DNA of 64,000 bases from Candidatus Accumulibacter proximus (GTDB lineage Bacteria; Pseudomonadota; Gammaproteobacteria; Burkholderiales; Rhodocyclaceae). The stretch spans positions 62,001-126,000 of the forward strand of contig JADJMH010000012.1 in assembly GCA_016709675.1 (NCBI GenBank), given 5' to 3'. Positions within the stretch are counted from its first letter, which is position 1. Every line of letters begins with the position of its first letter. The position numbers were made by a program, and so were the translations under genes. Below are positions 46,394 to 55,248 of the stretch, one piece after another. The notes beneath the pieces were generated by a model, which saw only the letters and a list, made by a program, of their open reading frames with translations, was not told where the DNA came from and searched no databases.

Positions 46394-49300
46394 TTAAACG
46401 CGCGACTTGGACTGATCGGTCGGCAATTGCAGTGGCCCCGGATCCCCCTGACAAATGAAGGCTGCCCAATCGGTTGGATCCGGCCACCGCGCCTTGAGTG
46501 CCAGCTGCGCCATTCTCAACGCCTCGGCCCGCGGCTCCCCTGCTAGAACGCGCTTGTAGAAGTCCACCATGAGCTCCTGCGTCTGTGCGTCTGGCACCTT
46601 CCACAGACTCATCACCAGGGTGCGCGCTCCCGCCACCACGAAGGCCCTTCGAAGGCCGAAGACACCCTCCCCGACATTGACTTGGCCCAGACCTGTCTCG
46701 CAGGCACTCAGCACGACCAACTCGGTGCCGGCGAGGTCAAGGCCCGCCACGTCTTCACCGTTGAGCATGCCGTTTTCGGCAGCCGCGGATGTCGAACCAT
46801 GCCGCAACCAGGTATTGAACCCGGCAAGCAGCAGACCCGACCGGAGCAGCGGATTTTCGATGAGCGGCGGCGGGAACCCCGGTGTCTGACGAAATCCTGT
46901 CTGGTCTTTTAGGAAGAAGCCATGCGTAGCCACATGCATGATCTGTGGTGAATGCACATCGCGGAATCGCCGCTTGAGCACCTCTTTGCCAAGCAACGCC
47001 TGGACACCAAGCAGTCCTGCGACCGTTTCAGCTTCCGCACGTGTACCGGGCAGCCGAACTGCCCCTTCATTGCGGCTGAGGTCGCGCGACTCGCGGCCGT
47101 CGGCGAGCGGTGCGTCGCCAACGTCACCGGAGAGATCGAAGTCTGGGTCGGCTGCAACGAACGCGGCGCCGAATATTCCAGGTGCCTGACCTTGCATGCG
47201 AAGCAGGTCGCGTCCGCAGCTGAGGTAGGAGAACACATAGCGATCGATAAGGCGCGTGCCACGATCCAAAGGCAACGCCTCGAAAGGCAGCGTGGCGAGA
47301 TCGCCGTCAGTCGAGACAATGACGCGCGTTCGACCTGCCAATCGCGGCAACAAGGGATCGAAAACCAAGCGGCGCACGTCCTCCCCGGCATCGGTCGCTG
47401 GCGTCTCGGTTTGCGCACGCGAATAGCTCAGGTCACCCGAGAGAGCAACGCGCACGCGCGCAATGGCATCTTCGACCGGTTCGGCCTCGCCCAGGTCCAG
47501 CAGCGCGACCGAATCTGGTTCGTTCGCCGGCAGCACAAGAGCAAGATAGCGCGCACCCTGCCACTCGGGCTGCCCTCGGGCAAAGACGGCGCTGAAATCG
47601 CGCACCTCGATGCGAACGTACTCGACAAGCGCGCTTCCCGACGGCAGCGCCCGCGCGACGGCGACGGCGTCTATCTGACTCAGGCGCTGGGCCCAGTCCA
47701 GCTGGGGTACGCTTTGCGCCAACTTGGTCTCAAAGCTCTCACGCTGGCTTTGCAGAACGACCAGGGCTTCCCGGTGCGCAGCCACGCCTACAAGCGGGGC
47801 AGGCCCGCCGAGCGTCATTGCCGCAATGTCATGCCGGAGTTGGGTCAGTTCTTCCAGCATTTGTGTCAATGCCGGATCATGTCGGCCGCGAATCGCGTCG
47901 TGTTGCGCGGCCAGCACCTCCGCGGCCAGTCCTTTGCGGCGCAGCACGAGGTCGAGTGCAAAGCGAACGGCATCAGGCCGGTCGGCACGGTGCTGTAGCA
48001 GCAGGCTCAGCACCACATCGTGCCTTTCTCGCAGGTGGCTCAGGAACCGCAACCGTTGCCCCTCACTGCCAACGCTGAATACCTGGGCGATGAGCCTGTC
48101 ATCGATGAAGCTGGAATTGCGTAAGAGGTCGTCAGCCTCGTCGAACCGCCCCGTCGCTGCAGCGATCAACGCCAGATTGTTGAGACTCCATGCCACATCC
48201 GGGTGGACCTCGCCAAGCACCGCGCGGCGTATCTGCAGTGCACTGCGACACAAAGGCTCGGCTTCGGCACAGCGCCCAGTGGCGCGATACAAGCCGGCAA
48301 GCGTGTCGAGGCTTGTCGCCAGATCCGGGTGCTGGTCGCCGAGGGCGGCGCGCCGGTACGCAACTACCTGTAGGGACAGTTCCTCCGCGCGTACCCAGTC
48401 CTGACGCGCCATGCACAGTAAAGCCAGGTTGTTGACCGCCGTCGCCCAGTCAGGATGATCTTCCCCCACGCCCGCACGCCAGACTGCCAACGCCTGGTTC
48501 ATCAGGTGATCGGCTAGTTCGAGCCGACCGGTGACCCGACAGAGCTCACCCAGGTTCTGCAGGCTTTGCGCCAGGTCTGGATGTGCCGGAGGAAGGATTC
48601 GCTGTCTCAGCGTCACCGCTTCACGCAGCAGGGGCTCCGCCCGGTCGAAAAGCCCCATCTCGTAGTACAGGAGGCCCAGGTTCGCGGTTCCCTTCACGGT
48701 CTCGGGGTCCTCCTCGCCGCGATGCGTGCGATTTGACTCGCGCGCCTGCACAAGCAGCTGTTCCGCCTCGGTGAACCGGCCGTCGGATTTCAACACCATG
48801 CCTAGGTTGTTCCGCACACCGGCAATGTGGTTGGCGACTGGACCGGGACTCGTCAGGAGCCTGTCTAGCACCTGACGATACTGAGCTTCGGATTCGCGCT
48901 GGCGACCCAGGTCGTGGAGTATGAGGGCCTGGTTTCCGAGAGCGCCCAACGTCAGCGTGGCGTCTTCAGGCACGATCTTTTTCGCGGCGTCGAGGGCCTG
49001 GTCAAAATAGCTGGCCGCCTGCGCCAGATCGCCTGTGGTGCGCGCCAGGGCCCCCAGGTTGTTCAGGATTCGCGCCGTCATTGGGGCATCGCCCTGCGGT
49101 GCCTCCGACAGCGCGGCCAGAGCCTCCTTCCAAAGGCTCTCGGCACTCTTCATGTCCGCCCGATCGAACGCATAGCGAGCCCGGCGGTCAAGCATGTCGG
49201 CCAACGATGGGGTCTGCCCGTCCGTATCCGAAATGCGCGTCTCGACAAGTTCCGGGCCGAGCTTCCTCGCTTCGTCGAGGCGTTGCTGGCCGATCAGCAG

Positions 49301-50479
49301 TTCGAGCAGGTATCGACCGATCTCCCGCGTTGTATCGGCCTGGGGCCCGTGGACCTCCCGTGACACGTCCAGTGCGTCGCGGAACAGCCCCTCGGCGGGC
49401 TCAGGCTCGCCGATCGCCAGCGAAAACCGGGCCTGGATAACAGCCATGTCTGCCCACTCTGCGTTGCGGTGCAATCCGGCGGCCTTGTCTTCGGCCAGGA
49501 CTCGCCGGTAAAGCGCACCGGCTTCATGCAGTTGCCCAAGTGCGGCCAGAACGCCGGCCAACTCTTTGCGCGTGGATCGCGCCTGGGCGTGATCTTGACC
49601 CAGCTCGGTCTCCTGGATTGCAAGTGCCCTACGGTAATGTGCCTCGGCACTTGCGCGGTCTCCCAAAACGTAGCAAGCGGCGCCCAGGTCGAAGAGAGCA
49701 GCTGCATAGTCGAGGTGGTGTTCCCCGTGGACAGACCGTTGGGCTTCACAGACCTGCTCATACAGCGAACGCGCCCCTTGGGCATCGCCCTGCTGGAATA
49801 GAGCGTGCGCCCGATCTCTGAGAGTTTCAGCCCATTCCTGGGGCGAGCTCGCGGACTCGATGCTGTCTGCGTGTTCGCCAGGCGTGATCGCCTGATTGGC
49901 CGACGCTTGGACCATCTCGAGAATGCCACGCAACTGGACCGTTCGGGGGTCGTTTGGACCGAGCGTGTCGCTGCGGATCTGGAGTGCTTCGCTCAGGAGT
50001 GCGACCGACTCGCCGAATGCACCACGTTCAGTGCATGCCAGCGCGAGGTTGACCATGGTCTGGGCAAGTTCAACGTCCCCTGGCGGCAGGCTGGCACGCT
50101 GCAGCGCAAGCAATTGGCGCGAATAGGGCTCCGACTGCTCTTGGCGATCGGTATTCGAATAAAGGGCACTGAGGTTCTTCAACAGCCAGATCACCCGCTC
50201 CCGTTGATCGCCGGCGCTTCGCTGATAGATATCCAGCGCACGAAGGTAGTCCGCCTCGCATTCCGCGTCGCGCTTGAGCAGTCGATAGACACGCCCGCGA
50301 TTGAGCAATGCGAGACCCAGATCTTCATGCTGTTCGCCGCGAGCACGGCGGGCCAGGTCTACGACCTGCCCCAATGTTTCCAGTACCTGCGGATACAGCT
50401 TCTGCTCGAAGAGCTGAAAGCCCAGTCGATTGAGCTGGTCAAGCTGTTGACTGACATCCCCATCGCCTGTTTCAGTCAT
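46394..50479 (-). CDS. Giant TPR-CHAT protease, putative effector of a TIR-linked conflict system
   Basis: About 1361 residues. Residues ~10-880 are a long array of tetratricopeptide repeats of the kinesin-light-chain type (AALFDLGACYVLGDRASAEAHY-like units; for example SLNNLALIAAATGRFDEA, SLDTLAGLYRATGRCAEAEP). A linker is followed by a C-terminal CHAT peptidase domain (about 1060-1345) with the catalytic His in MHVATHGFFL (H1186) and Cys in VVLSACETGLGQ (C1260), as in caspase-like clan CD. The chosen start (50479) has AGGAGG 9 bp upstream; an ATG 45 bp earlier is possible. It lies 84 bp after the TIR gene in the same direction. Predicted to cleave proteins when triggered. Confidence 0.9.
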   Translation of the reverse strand: MTETGDGDVSQQLDQLNRLGFQLFEQKLYPQVLETLGQVVDLARRARGEQHEDLGLALLNRGRVYRLLKRDAECEADYLRALDIYQRSAGDQRERVIWLLKNLSALYSNTDRQEQSEPYSRQLLALQRASLPPGDVELAQTMVNLALACTERGAFGESVALLSEALQIRSDTLGPNDPRTVQLRGILEMVQASANQAITPGEHADSIESASSPQEWAETLRDRAHALFQQGDAQGARSLYEQVCEAQRSVHGEHHLDYAAALFDLGAACYVLGDRASAEAHYRRALAIQETELGQDHAQARSTRKELAGVLAALGQLHEAGALYRRVLAEDKAAGLHRNAEWADMAVIQARFSLAIGEPEPAEGLFRDALDVSREVHGPQADTTREIGRYLLELLIGQQRLDEARKLGPELVETRISDTDGQTPSLADMLDRRARYAFDRADMKSAESLWKEALAALSEAPQGDAPMTARILNNLGALARTTGDLAQAASYFDQALDAAKKIVPEDATLTLGALGNQALILHDLGRQRESEAQYRQVLDRLLTSPGPVANHIAGVRNNLGMVLKSDGRFTEAEQLLVQARESNRTHRGEEDPETVKGTANLGLLYYEMGLFDRAEPLLREAVTLRQRILPPAHPDLAQSLQNLGELCRVTGRLELADHLMNQALAVWRAGVGEDHPDWATAVNNLALLCMARQDWVRAEELSLQVVAYRRAALGDQHPDLATSLDTLAGLYRATGRCAEAEPLCRSALQIRRAVLGEVHPDVAWSLNNLALIAAATGRFDEADDLLRNSSFIDDRLIAQVFSVGSEGQRLRFLSHLRERHDVVLSLLLQHRADRPDAVRFALDLVLRRKGLAAEVLAAQHDAIRGRHDPALTQMLEELTQLRHDIAAMTLGGPAPLVGVAAHREALVVLQSQRESFETKLAQSVPQLDWAQRLSQIDAVAVARALPSGSALVEYVRIEVRDFSAVFARGQPEWQGARYLALVLPANEPDSVALLDLGEAEPVEDAIARVRVALSGDLSYSRAQTETPATDAGEDVRRLVFDPLLPRLAGRTRVIVSTDGDLATLPFEALPLDRGTRLIDRYVFSYLSCGRDLLRMQGQAPGIFGAAFVAADPDFDLSGDVGDAPLADGRESRDLSRNEGAVRLPGTRAEAETVAGLLGVQALLGKEVLKRRFRDVHSPQIMHVATHGFFLKDQTGFRQTPGFPPPLIENPLLRSGLLLAGFNTWLRHGSTSAAAENGMLNGEDVAGLDLAGTELVVLSACETGLGQVNVGEGVFGLRRAFVVAGARTLVMSLWKVPDAQTQELMVDFYKRVLAGEPRAEALRMAQLALKARWPDPTDWAAFICQGDPGPLQLPTDQSKSRV

Positions 50480-50563
50480 CGCGACACGCCTCCTGCTTTT
50501 CTCGTGCTTGGACATTTCGGCCACCGGAAGAACCCGCGCAGCCGTAGCCGCTGTCCAGCAAGG

Positions 50564-51469
50564 TCATGGCGGCCCCAGTCCGCCGCGTTCCACTGCCTGT
50601 TCCAACGCTCTTCGCGCCCTGGACTCGGCTTCATTGCGTTCGCCGATGGTCAGGCCGCTTGCCGGCGGCAACCCGGCGCTTAGCCCGCTGTGCCTGAACA
50701 CTGCAGGCTGTAGGGCCCCGGCCATGGGGTCGGACTGCGCGTAGGGCGTCATGACGGTCTCCAGCCACAACACCGACCGGTCGACGACTTGCTGCGTCGC
50801 AAGTGGCAAGCCGCGCTCGAGCGACACATCGCCCAGCTTGAGCCTGTAGCTGAACCGCACTCCGATCCGCCCGTCGTGATCGAAGACCTTTGGGAGTCTG
50901 AAGGTATCGACCAGCTGATCGAGGTAGATCCCCGCGGGAGCGTCCAGGTTCACCGTGAGGGGTGTGGTGATGCCGAACGCCTCGGAGGTGACATAGACGG
51001 TGCTCGTGCCGGGCGTGGCGCCCTGGGCGAGCGGCGCACTCGCCACGGGTCGCTGCGTTTGCTGCTCCGCAACTCGATCGGCCAGCCAAGTGTCGATGAT
51101 GCGGCCCAGGCCGGGCTGCAGTTCCGGGAACAGGTCAGCACGCAACCGCGGCGCAAGCAGGGCGGGCAGTGGGAGGTCTTCCAGCAGAGCTGCTACAAGG
51201 AAGCCGCGCTTCTCCTGCACGGATCGGTAGAGCGCAGCTTCCCACTCCATGCGAACCCATTCCGTGGCCGCTGCCTGGCGGGACCAGAGCAACAGGCAGT
51301 AGTCGGATGTCGACAACGCCTGTTCCATGAACGTGAGGAACACATCGCCCAGTCGCAGCTCTTGGCGATCGAACCGGACATCAATTCCGGCGGACTGCAG
51401 GCAATTCGCAACGGCCAGCGCCTTGGCCGCGTCAGCGCCAGCGTGCGATAGGAAAATGACTTTTGCCAT
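50564..51469 (-). CDS. TIR-domain protein with probable ubiquitin-like C-terminal domain
   Basis: 301 residues. TIR domain about 1-130: KVIFLSHAGADAAKALAVAN, DVRFDRQELRLGD, DYCLLLWSRQAAATEWVRME with the candidate NADase Glu at E75. After a linker, residues ~157-241 form a beta-grasp-like pattern (PLTVNLDAPAGIYLDQLVDT, FSYRLKLGDVSLERGLPLAT, RSVLWLETVM) as in YukD/ubiquitin-like folds: extended strand, central helix, strands and a final strand. A loose tail ends GLGPP. Start at 51469 chosen for the TIR N-terminus; earlier ATGs add unrelated sequence. Operon with the downstream TPR-CHAT gene. Confidence 0.82.
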   Translation of the reverse strand: MAKVIFLSHAGADAAKALAVANCLQSAGIDVRFDRQELRLGDVFLTFMEQALSTSDYCLLLWSRQAAATEWVRMEWEAALYRSVQEKRGFLVAALLEDLPLPALLAPRLRADLFPELQPGLGRIIDTWLADRVAEQQTQRPVASAPLAQGATPGTSTVYVTSEAFGITTPLTVNLDAPAGIYLDQLVDTFRLPKVFDHDGRIGVRFSYRLKLGDVSLERGLPLATQQVVDRSVLWLETVMTPYAQSDPMAGALQPAVFRHSGLSAGLPPASGLTIGERNEAESRARRALEQAVERGGLGPP

Positions 51470-52905
51470 GATTCGACGGTTCCTGCTGGGGTTCGGCAAT
51501 GATGGCCCAGGTATCGTGCAGCGGTCAACTCCACAGAGCGACTTTAGAGCTGAATCCCGCAAGGGGGAGTCTTCCCCCCGGACGTGTGCGTGCATGGCCA
51601 ATGGCTTCTACCGTGATCGTCTTGGTGCGAGCATCTCAAGAATGGAACCGGTGCATTCGAGCGCACCGAAGGACGGATGTCCATCAACGCGCGCCTTGAA
51701 GTCACGGTCGGCACCTTTGGACGGTGCCGTCTTCAATGTCAGCTCTACGGCTGCAATTGCGCTCGCGTCTATGTCGCCGATGGATCGGCAGCGCCAGTTC
51801 GGCCGATCGAGCTGCTGACGTAGCGCATTCATCAGGTGCCGACCAGCGCGGCGGGACCGTGTGCGACTGCTTTGGAGAATGAGCACCTTCGAGTGGCCGT
51901 CGGCGTATGTCGGCTGTACTTTGAGACTGGTCGTTGGCGTGACGAACTTTTGACCGATCGGATGACTGCTGATGGCCGATTGCCGACGGACCCCATCCCG
52001 CACACTCTGGCCGCTCCTCCTTCAAAGCTGCCCGTCAGGCAAGAATAGCACTGCTGGAAATCGAACGGCAGCTTCCGCGTCGCGGGCGGTTGCGAGCAAC
52101 GGCCGCCTTCAAGAACCGCACCGTCTGCCCTGGGTCGGTGGCTGCCCTTGGCGTGAAACATCTGAGGACTGCTTCCCGTCCGATCCGACCGTTGATGCCA
52201 ATACCGGGTACCGTGCACCCACGCGCCGAGTCACGGAGGGACTCGCCAAGGCGCTGGCGACGGCTGAAGGCAACTCGTTCGAGTGCACCGCGCTGTTCGA
52301 CAAGGGACGCAGCGCAGTTCGTTGGAGTGCCGCCAACAGCAATGCAGTACGAAAGCCGGAGCGCTAAATGGCGAACCATCTGCTGCGCGAACGGCAGCAG
52401 GCGATTCGACCTCATTGACCGGAGGCGGTCCTGGCTTGCGGCCGGCCGAGTCAGGAGAATCTTCCGACTCCCCAGAGCATCAACGCGCGCGAAGCGGCGA
52501 CGACGCGCCGGCCTCCGTCTTCACTGCGCGGATACGCACCGGCGCACTTTCCACCTGGCTGGTCTCCATCCCTGCCGCCAATGCCGCTGGAGAAATGCCT
52601 ACGATGCGCAGCGACGGGTAGTCCAACCGGGGCAGCAGCTAAGTCAATTGGACTCTATTTGCAGGAGCGATAAGGCAGGCGATCTACGTGAACAGGTGAC
52701 CGGAAGATACCCGCAGCTATTCAAGTGGATTGACGAATACCGACGGGACATCGCATCTTCAGGCTTCGCATCGCCGGCCGGTCGGCGTCGGTATTGGGAT
52801 GGTCTTAACAGCGCGGATATTGATAAGCGAAATAGAGCACAGCGAAGTGCGGTACGATGGCTTATCGGTATGTGGCGGGGCGATTCGACTCAAGAAGATG
52901 AGATC
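51470..52905. other. 1.4-kb region with no convincing intact gene
   Basis: Between the TIR gene and the toxin-antitoxin pair. Two stretches look coding (51608-52003 minus and 52639-52914 plus), but neither has a clear start or family match. The rest contains short frames on both strands with no recognisable protein. It reads like degraded accessory DNA. The promoter of the TIR-CHAT operon should lie near 51470-51600. Confidence 0.5.
51608..52003 (-). CDS. Hypothetical protein fragment upstream of the TIR gene
   Basis: The stretch TYADGHSKVLILQSSRTRSR, LMNALRQQLDRPNWRCRSIG, DIDASAIAAVELTLKTAP and DGHPSFGALECTGSILEML has protein-like composition and alternates helical and extended segments, while the N-terminal 25 residues do not. 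No start codon with a ribosome site was found and no family was recognised. It lies 138 bp before the TIR gene on the same strand, so it could be a decayed or frameshifted third gene of that operon. Confidence 0.3.
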   Translation of the reverse strand: MRDGVRRQSAISSHPIGQKFVTPTTSLKVQPTYADGHSKVLILQSSRTRSRRAGRHLMNALRQQLDRPNWRCRSIGDIDASAIAAVELTLKTAPSKGADRDFKARVDGHPSFGALECTGSILEMLAPRRSR

Positions 52906-52914
52906 TCACCCTGA
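52639..52914 (+). pseudogene. Unidentified gene 3' fragment
   Basis: The frame reading DLREQVTGRYPQLFKWIDEY, RRDIASSGFASPAGRRRYWD, GLNSADIDKRNRAQRSAVRW, LIGMWRGD has credible protein character and lower GC at third positions than core genes. Upstream, the same frame loses coding character and no start is evident, so this looks like a C-terminal remnant. A passing resemblance to the GRRRYLP-type segment of family A DNA polymerases is too weak to use. Its stop lies inside the 3' end of the antitoxin gene on the other strand. Confidence 0.3.
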
Positions 52915-53232
52915 GACACCGGCCCCGAGATCGGAGAAGTTACTGATCTTGACTGCACCATCCGGGAACCGGGCGACCACCTCCAACTTCCCACCCATGG
53001 CTTCAATATGGCTGCGCAATGTCGATAAATACATGTCAGTACGCTTTTCCATCTTGGCAATGGAAGGTTGCTGGACGTGCAGCACTTCCGCCAGCATTTT
53101 TTGCGACAATCCACGCGCTTGGCGCAACTCGTTGAGCGGCATCTCGGCAAGCATTGCATGTGCTTTGGCCTGTGCGCGTGCCTGCGACTCAGGCGCCATG
53201 CGCGAGCGCAGTAATGTAAAGTCTTTAGCCAT
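52906..53232 (-). CDS. Xre-family antitoxin (HigA-like)
   Basis: 108 residues: a helical N-terminus (FTLLRSRMAPESQARAQAKA), a helix-turn-helix at about 34-60 (ELRQARGLSQKMLAEVLHVQ, QPSIAKMEKR), and LRSHIEAMGGKLEVVARFPDG, the usual end of this antitoxin family. Its start overlaps the toxin stop by 8 bp, giving the toxin-first order of hig-type modules. It should neutralise the toxin and repress the shared promoter. Confidence 0.88.
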   Translation of the reverse strand: MAKDFTLLRSRMAPESQARAQAKAHAMLAEMPLNELRQARGLSQKMLAEVLHVQQPSIAKMEKRTDMYLSTLRSHIEAMGGKLEVVARFPDGAVKISNFSDLGAGVSG

Positions 53233-53590
53233 TGATCAGCCCTTCCTTTCGTAGTTGCTCCAAGTGTTCGTCGTAGAGTTGGTCGGCGATTGGAACATGT
53301 ACGTCGTACCACCGATCATCTCCCGTCTTGTCTCCACCAATCAGCAAGATGGCCGACCGCCGAGGATCAAACGCGTACAGGGTTCGATACGGGCGACCAT
53401 CATGCTGTGTGCGAAGTTCACGCATATGGCTGTGCTTTGAGCCGTTGATTCCGCTGGTATGAGGAAAGCCTAAACTCGGACCGCGATATTCCAACAAGCG
53501 AACGGACGCATCAATCGACTCGCGCTCGTCTTCAGCCAAGTCGTCCCACCACTTGCCGAATTCATCTGTGTACTCAACGCTCCAACTCAT
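53225..53590 (-). CDS. RelE/HigB-type toxin (phage Gp49-like)
   Basis: 121 residues: VEYTDEFGKWWDDLAEDERE, VRLLEYRGPSLGFPHTSGI, MRELRTQHDGRPYRTLYAFDP, RRSAILLIGGDKTGDDRWY. This is the Gp49/HigB branch of RelE-like ribosome-dependent mRNA interferases, with the Arg-rich strand (MRELR) and the R-x-L-Y-A-F segment conserved. First gene of the module; a plausible promoter with an operator-like palindrome lies directly upstream. Confidence 0.88.
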   Translation of the reverse strand: MSWSVEYTDEFGKWWDDLAEDERESIDASVRLLEYRGPSLGFPHTSGINGSKHSHMRELRTQHDGRPYRTLYAFDPRRSAILLIGGDKTGDDRWYDVHVPIADQLYDEHLEQLRKEGLING

Positions 53591-53596
53591 ACGCTT

Positions 53597-53629
53597 ACTG
53601 TAGTCTTGGTAAAATATTCCGTCAAGGGA
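53597..53629 (-). promoter_or_regulatory. Promoter and operator-like palindrome of the toxin-antitoxin pair
   Basis: On the minus strand TTGACG (53625-53620) and TACAGT (53602-53597) are spaced by 17 bp, a good sigma-70 layout just before the toxin ATG at 53590. ATTCC-N6-GGAAT (53615-53630 region) overlaps the -35 and could be the antitoxin operator. Confidence 0.5.
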
Positions 53630-53642
53630 ATGTAATGATCGA

Positions 53643-53681
53643 GAACGGCGCCTGCGAGTTCTCCTGATGCAGGCGCCGTTC
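53643..53681. repeat. 13-bp perfect inverted repeat between toxin gene and folD
   Basis: GAACGGCGCCTGC (53643-53655) pairs exactly with GCAGGCGCCGTTC (53669-53681) around 13 nt. No T tract follows on either strand. It may be the old terminator of a gene that once preceded the accessory region, or an insulating hairpin between the divergent toxin and folD transcripts. Confidence 0.6.
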
Positions 53682-53854
53682 CGTCAACGGGGAGCACACC
53701 GCATGCGGCGCGCTTGGCCGCGGGCAGCAGTGTGCCTGATCCGGCTATCCGATTTGCGCTAGAATGCTGGCCTTCTGCTGATTGATGGGCAGCCCGGGCG
53801 CACACGCCTTGCCTGTTTCCCACTCGCCCTCCAGGCACTCCAGGAAGATCCAAG

Positions 53855-54709
53855 ATGACGGCAAAAATCCTCGATGGCAACGCGCTGGCGCAAAAGCTGC
53901 GCGCCGACTTCAAGACGCGTGCCGAAGCGCTGCTGGCCAGCCGCGGCACCCGCCCCGGCCTGGCCGTGATTCTGGTCGGCGAAGACCCGGCTTCGCAGGT
54001 CTATGTGCGCAACAAGGTGAACGCCTGTGCGCAGGCCGGTTTCTACTCCGAGAAGATCAGCTATACCGCCGATGTGGAACCGCAGCTGGTCTTCGAGCGG
54101 ATCGCCGAACTCAATGCCGACCCCAAGATACACGGCATCCTGGTTCAGTTGCCGCTGCCGAAACACTTTGACAGCGATGCGGTCCTCAAGGCGATTGCCC
54201 CGGAAAAGGATGTCGACGGTTTCCATGCCGAGAACGTGGGTGCCCTGATGCAGGGCCACCCGCGCTTCATCCCGTGTACGCCTTACGGCGTCATGAAGTT
54301 CCTGGCCGACGCCGGCATCGACCTCAAGGGCAAGGAAGCGGTGATCCTCGGGCGCTCGAACATCGTTGGCAAGCCGATGGCGATGCTGCTGATGCAGGCC
54401 AGCGCAACAGTCACCATCTGCCATTCGCAGACCCGCGACCTGGCCTTCCACACGCGCCGTGCCGACGTCCTGGTCGCCGCGCTCGGCAAGGCGCGCTTCG
54501 TCACCGCCGAGATGGTCAAGCCGGGCGCCGTGGTGATCGACGTCGGCATCAACCGCCTGCCCGATGGCAAGCTCTGCGGCGACGTCGATTTTGCAGCGGT
54601 CAGCGAAGTCGCCTCGGCGATCACGCCGGTACCCGGCGGCGTCGGGCCGATGACCATCACCATGCTGCTCGCCAACACCCTCGAAGCGGCTGAAAGAGAG
54701 GCCCGCTGA
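53855..54709 (+). CDS. folD: Methylenetetrahydrofolate dehydrogenase/cyclohydrolase
   Basis: Bifunctional one-carbon enzyme that interconverts methylene-, methenyl- and formyl-tetrahydrofolate. 284 residues. Motifs: the cyclohydrolase Lys region ASQVYVRNKVNACAQAGF, GILVQLPLPKHFD, PCTPYGVMKFL, the NADP loop VILGRSNIVGKPMAMLLM and C-terminal PVPGGVGPMTITMLLANT. Starts the folD-purE-purK-sua5 run; its stop overlaps the purE ATG by one base. The formyl donor it makes feeds purine synthesis, matching the next genes. Confidence 0.97.
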   Translation: MTAKILDGNALAQKLRADFKTRAEALLASRGTRPGLAVILVGEDPASQVYVRNKVNACAQAGFYSEKISYTADVEPQLVFERIAELNADPKIHGILVQLPLPKHFDSDAVLKAIAPEKDVDGFHAENVGALMQGHPRFIPCTPYGVMKFLADAGIDLKGKEAVILGRSNIVGKPMAMLLMQASATVTICHSQTRDLAFHTRRADVLVAALGKARFVTAEMVKPGAVVIDVGINRLPDGKLCGDVDFAAVSEVASAITPVPGGVGPMTITMLLANTLEAAEREAR

Positions 54710-55206
54710 TGCCGCAGCAGCAGCCGCTGGTCGGCGTGGTGATGGGTTCCGATTCCGACTGGCCGACGATGCAGGCGGCGGCGGTGATGCTCAAGGAATT
54801 CGGCGTGCCTTTCGAGGCGCGTGTCGTGTCGGCGCATCGCACCCCCGACCTGCTTTTCGAATACGCGGCAGCGGCGGTCCAGCGGGGGCTGAAAGCGATC
54901 ATCGCCGGTGCCGGCGGCGCGGCGCACCTGCCGGGAATGCTGGCCGCCAAGACCATTGTTCCGGTCCTGGGCGTACCCGTGCAGTCGAAAGCGCTGTCCG
55001 GCCAGGATTCGCTGCTCTCGATCGTGCAGATGCCGAAAGGAATTCCGGTCGCCACTTTCGCCATCGGCGAAGCCGGGGCGGCCAACGCCGCCCTGTTCGC
55101 CGTCGCCCTGCTGGCCACCGGCGATGCGGCACTCGCCCGACGTCTCGAAGACTTCCGCCGGGCGCAGTCGGAGAAGGTGATGGCCATGAAGCTGCCGGAG
55201 GTGTGA
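54709..55206 (+). CDS. purE: N5-carboxyaminoimidazole ribonucleotide mutase
   Basis: Class I PurE, which moves the carboxyl group of N5-CAIR to give CAIR in purine synthesis. 165 residues. GSDSDWPTM at 13-21, the catalytic-His region VVSAHRTPDLL and IIAGAGGAAHLPGMLAAKT are conserved. Overlaps folD by one base and precedes purK by 42 bp, its usual partner. Confidence 0.97.
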   Translation: MPQQQPLVGVVMGSDSDWPTMQAAAVMLKEFGVPFEARVVSAHRTPDLLFEYAAAAVQRGLKAIIAGAGGAAHLPGMLAAKTIVPVLGVPVQSKALSGQDSLLSIVQMPKGIPVATFAIGEAGAANAALFAVALLATGDAALARRLEDFRRAQSEKVMAMKLPEV

Positions 55207-55248
55207 CCGGGTTTCCGTCAACGGCCTTCCGGACCACAGCCATGGACC

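Noticed and set aside
46394..50479. CRISPR link for the TPR-CHAT protein (as in type III-E).
   Set aside because: No repeat-spacer array, gRAMP/Cas7-like or cas1/2 gene is visible in the window.
52621..52657. GTCCAAC ... TTGGAC inverted ends resembling an integron attC site.
   Set aside because: Only ~33 bp between outer boxes, no internal L boxes, no integrase or cassettes nearby.
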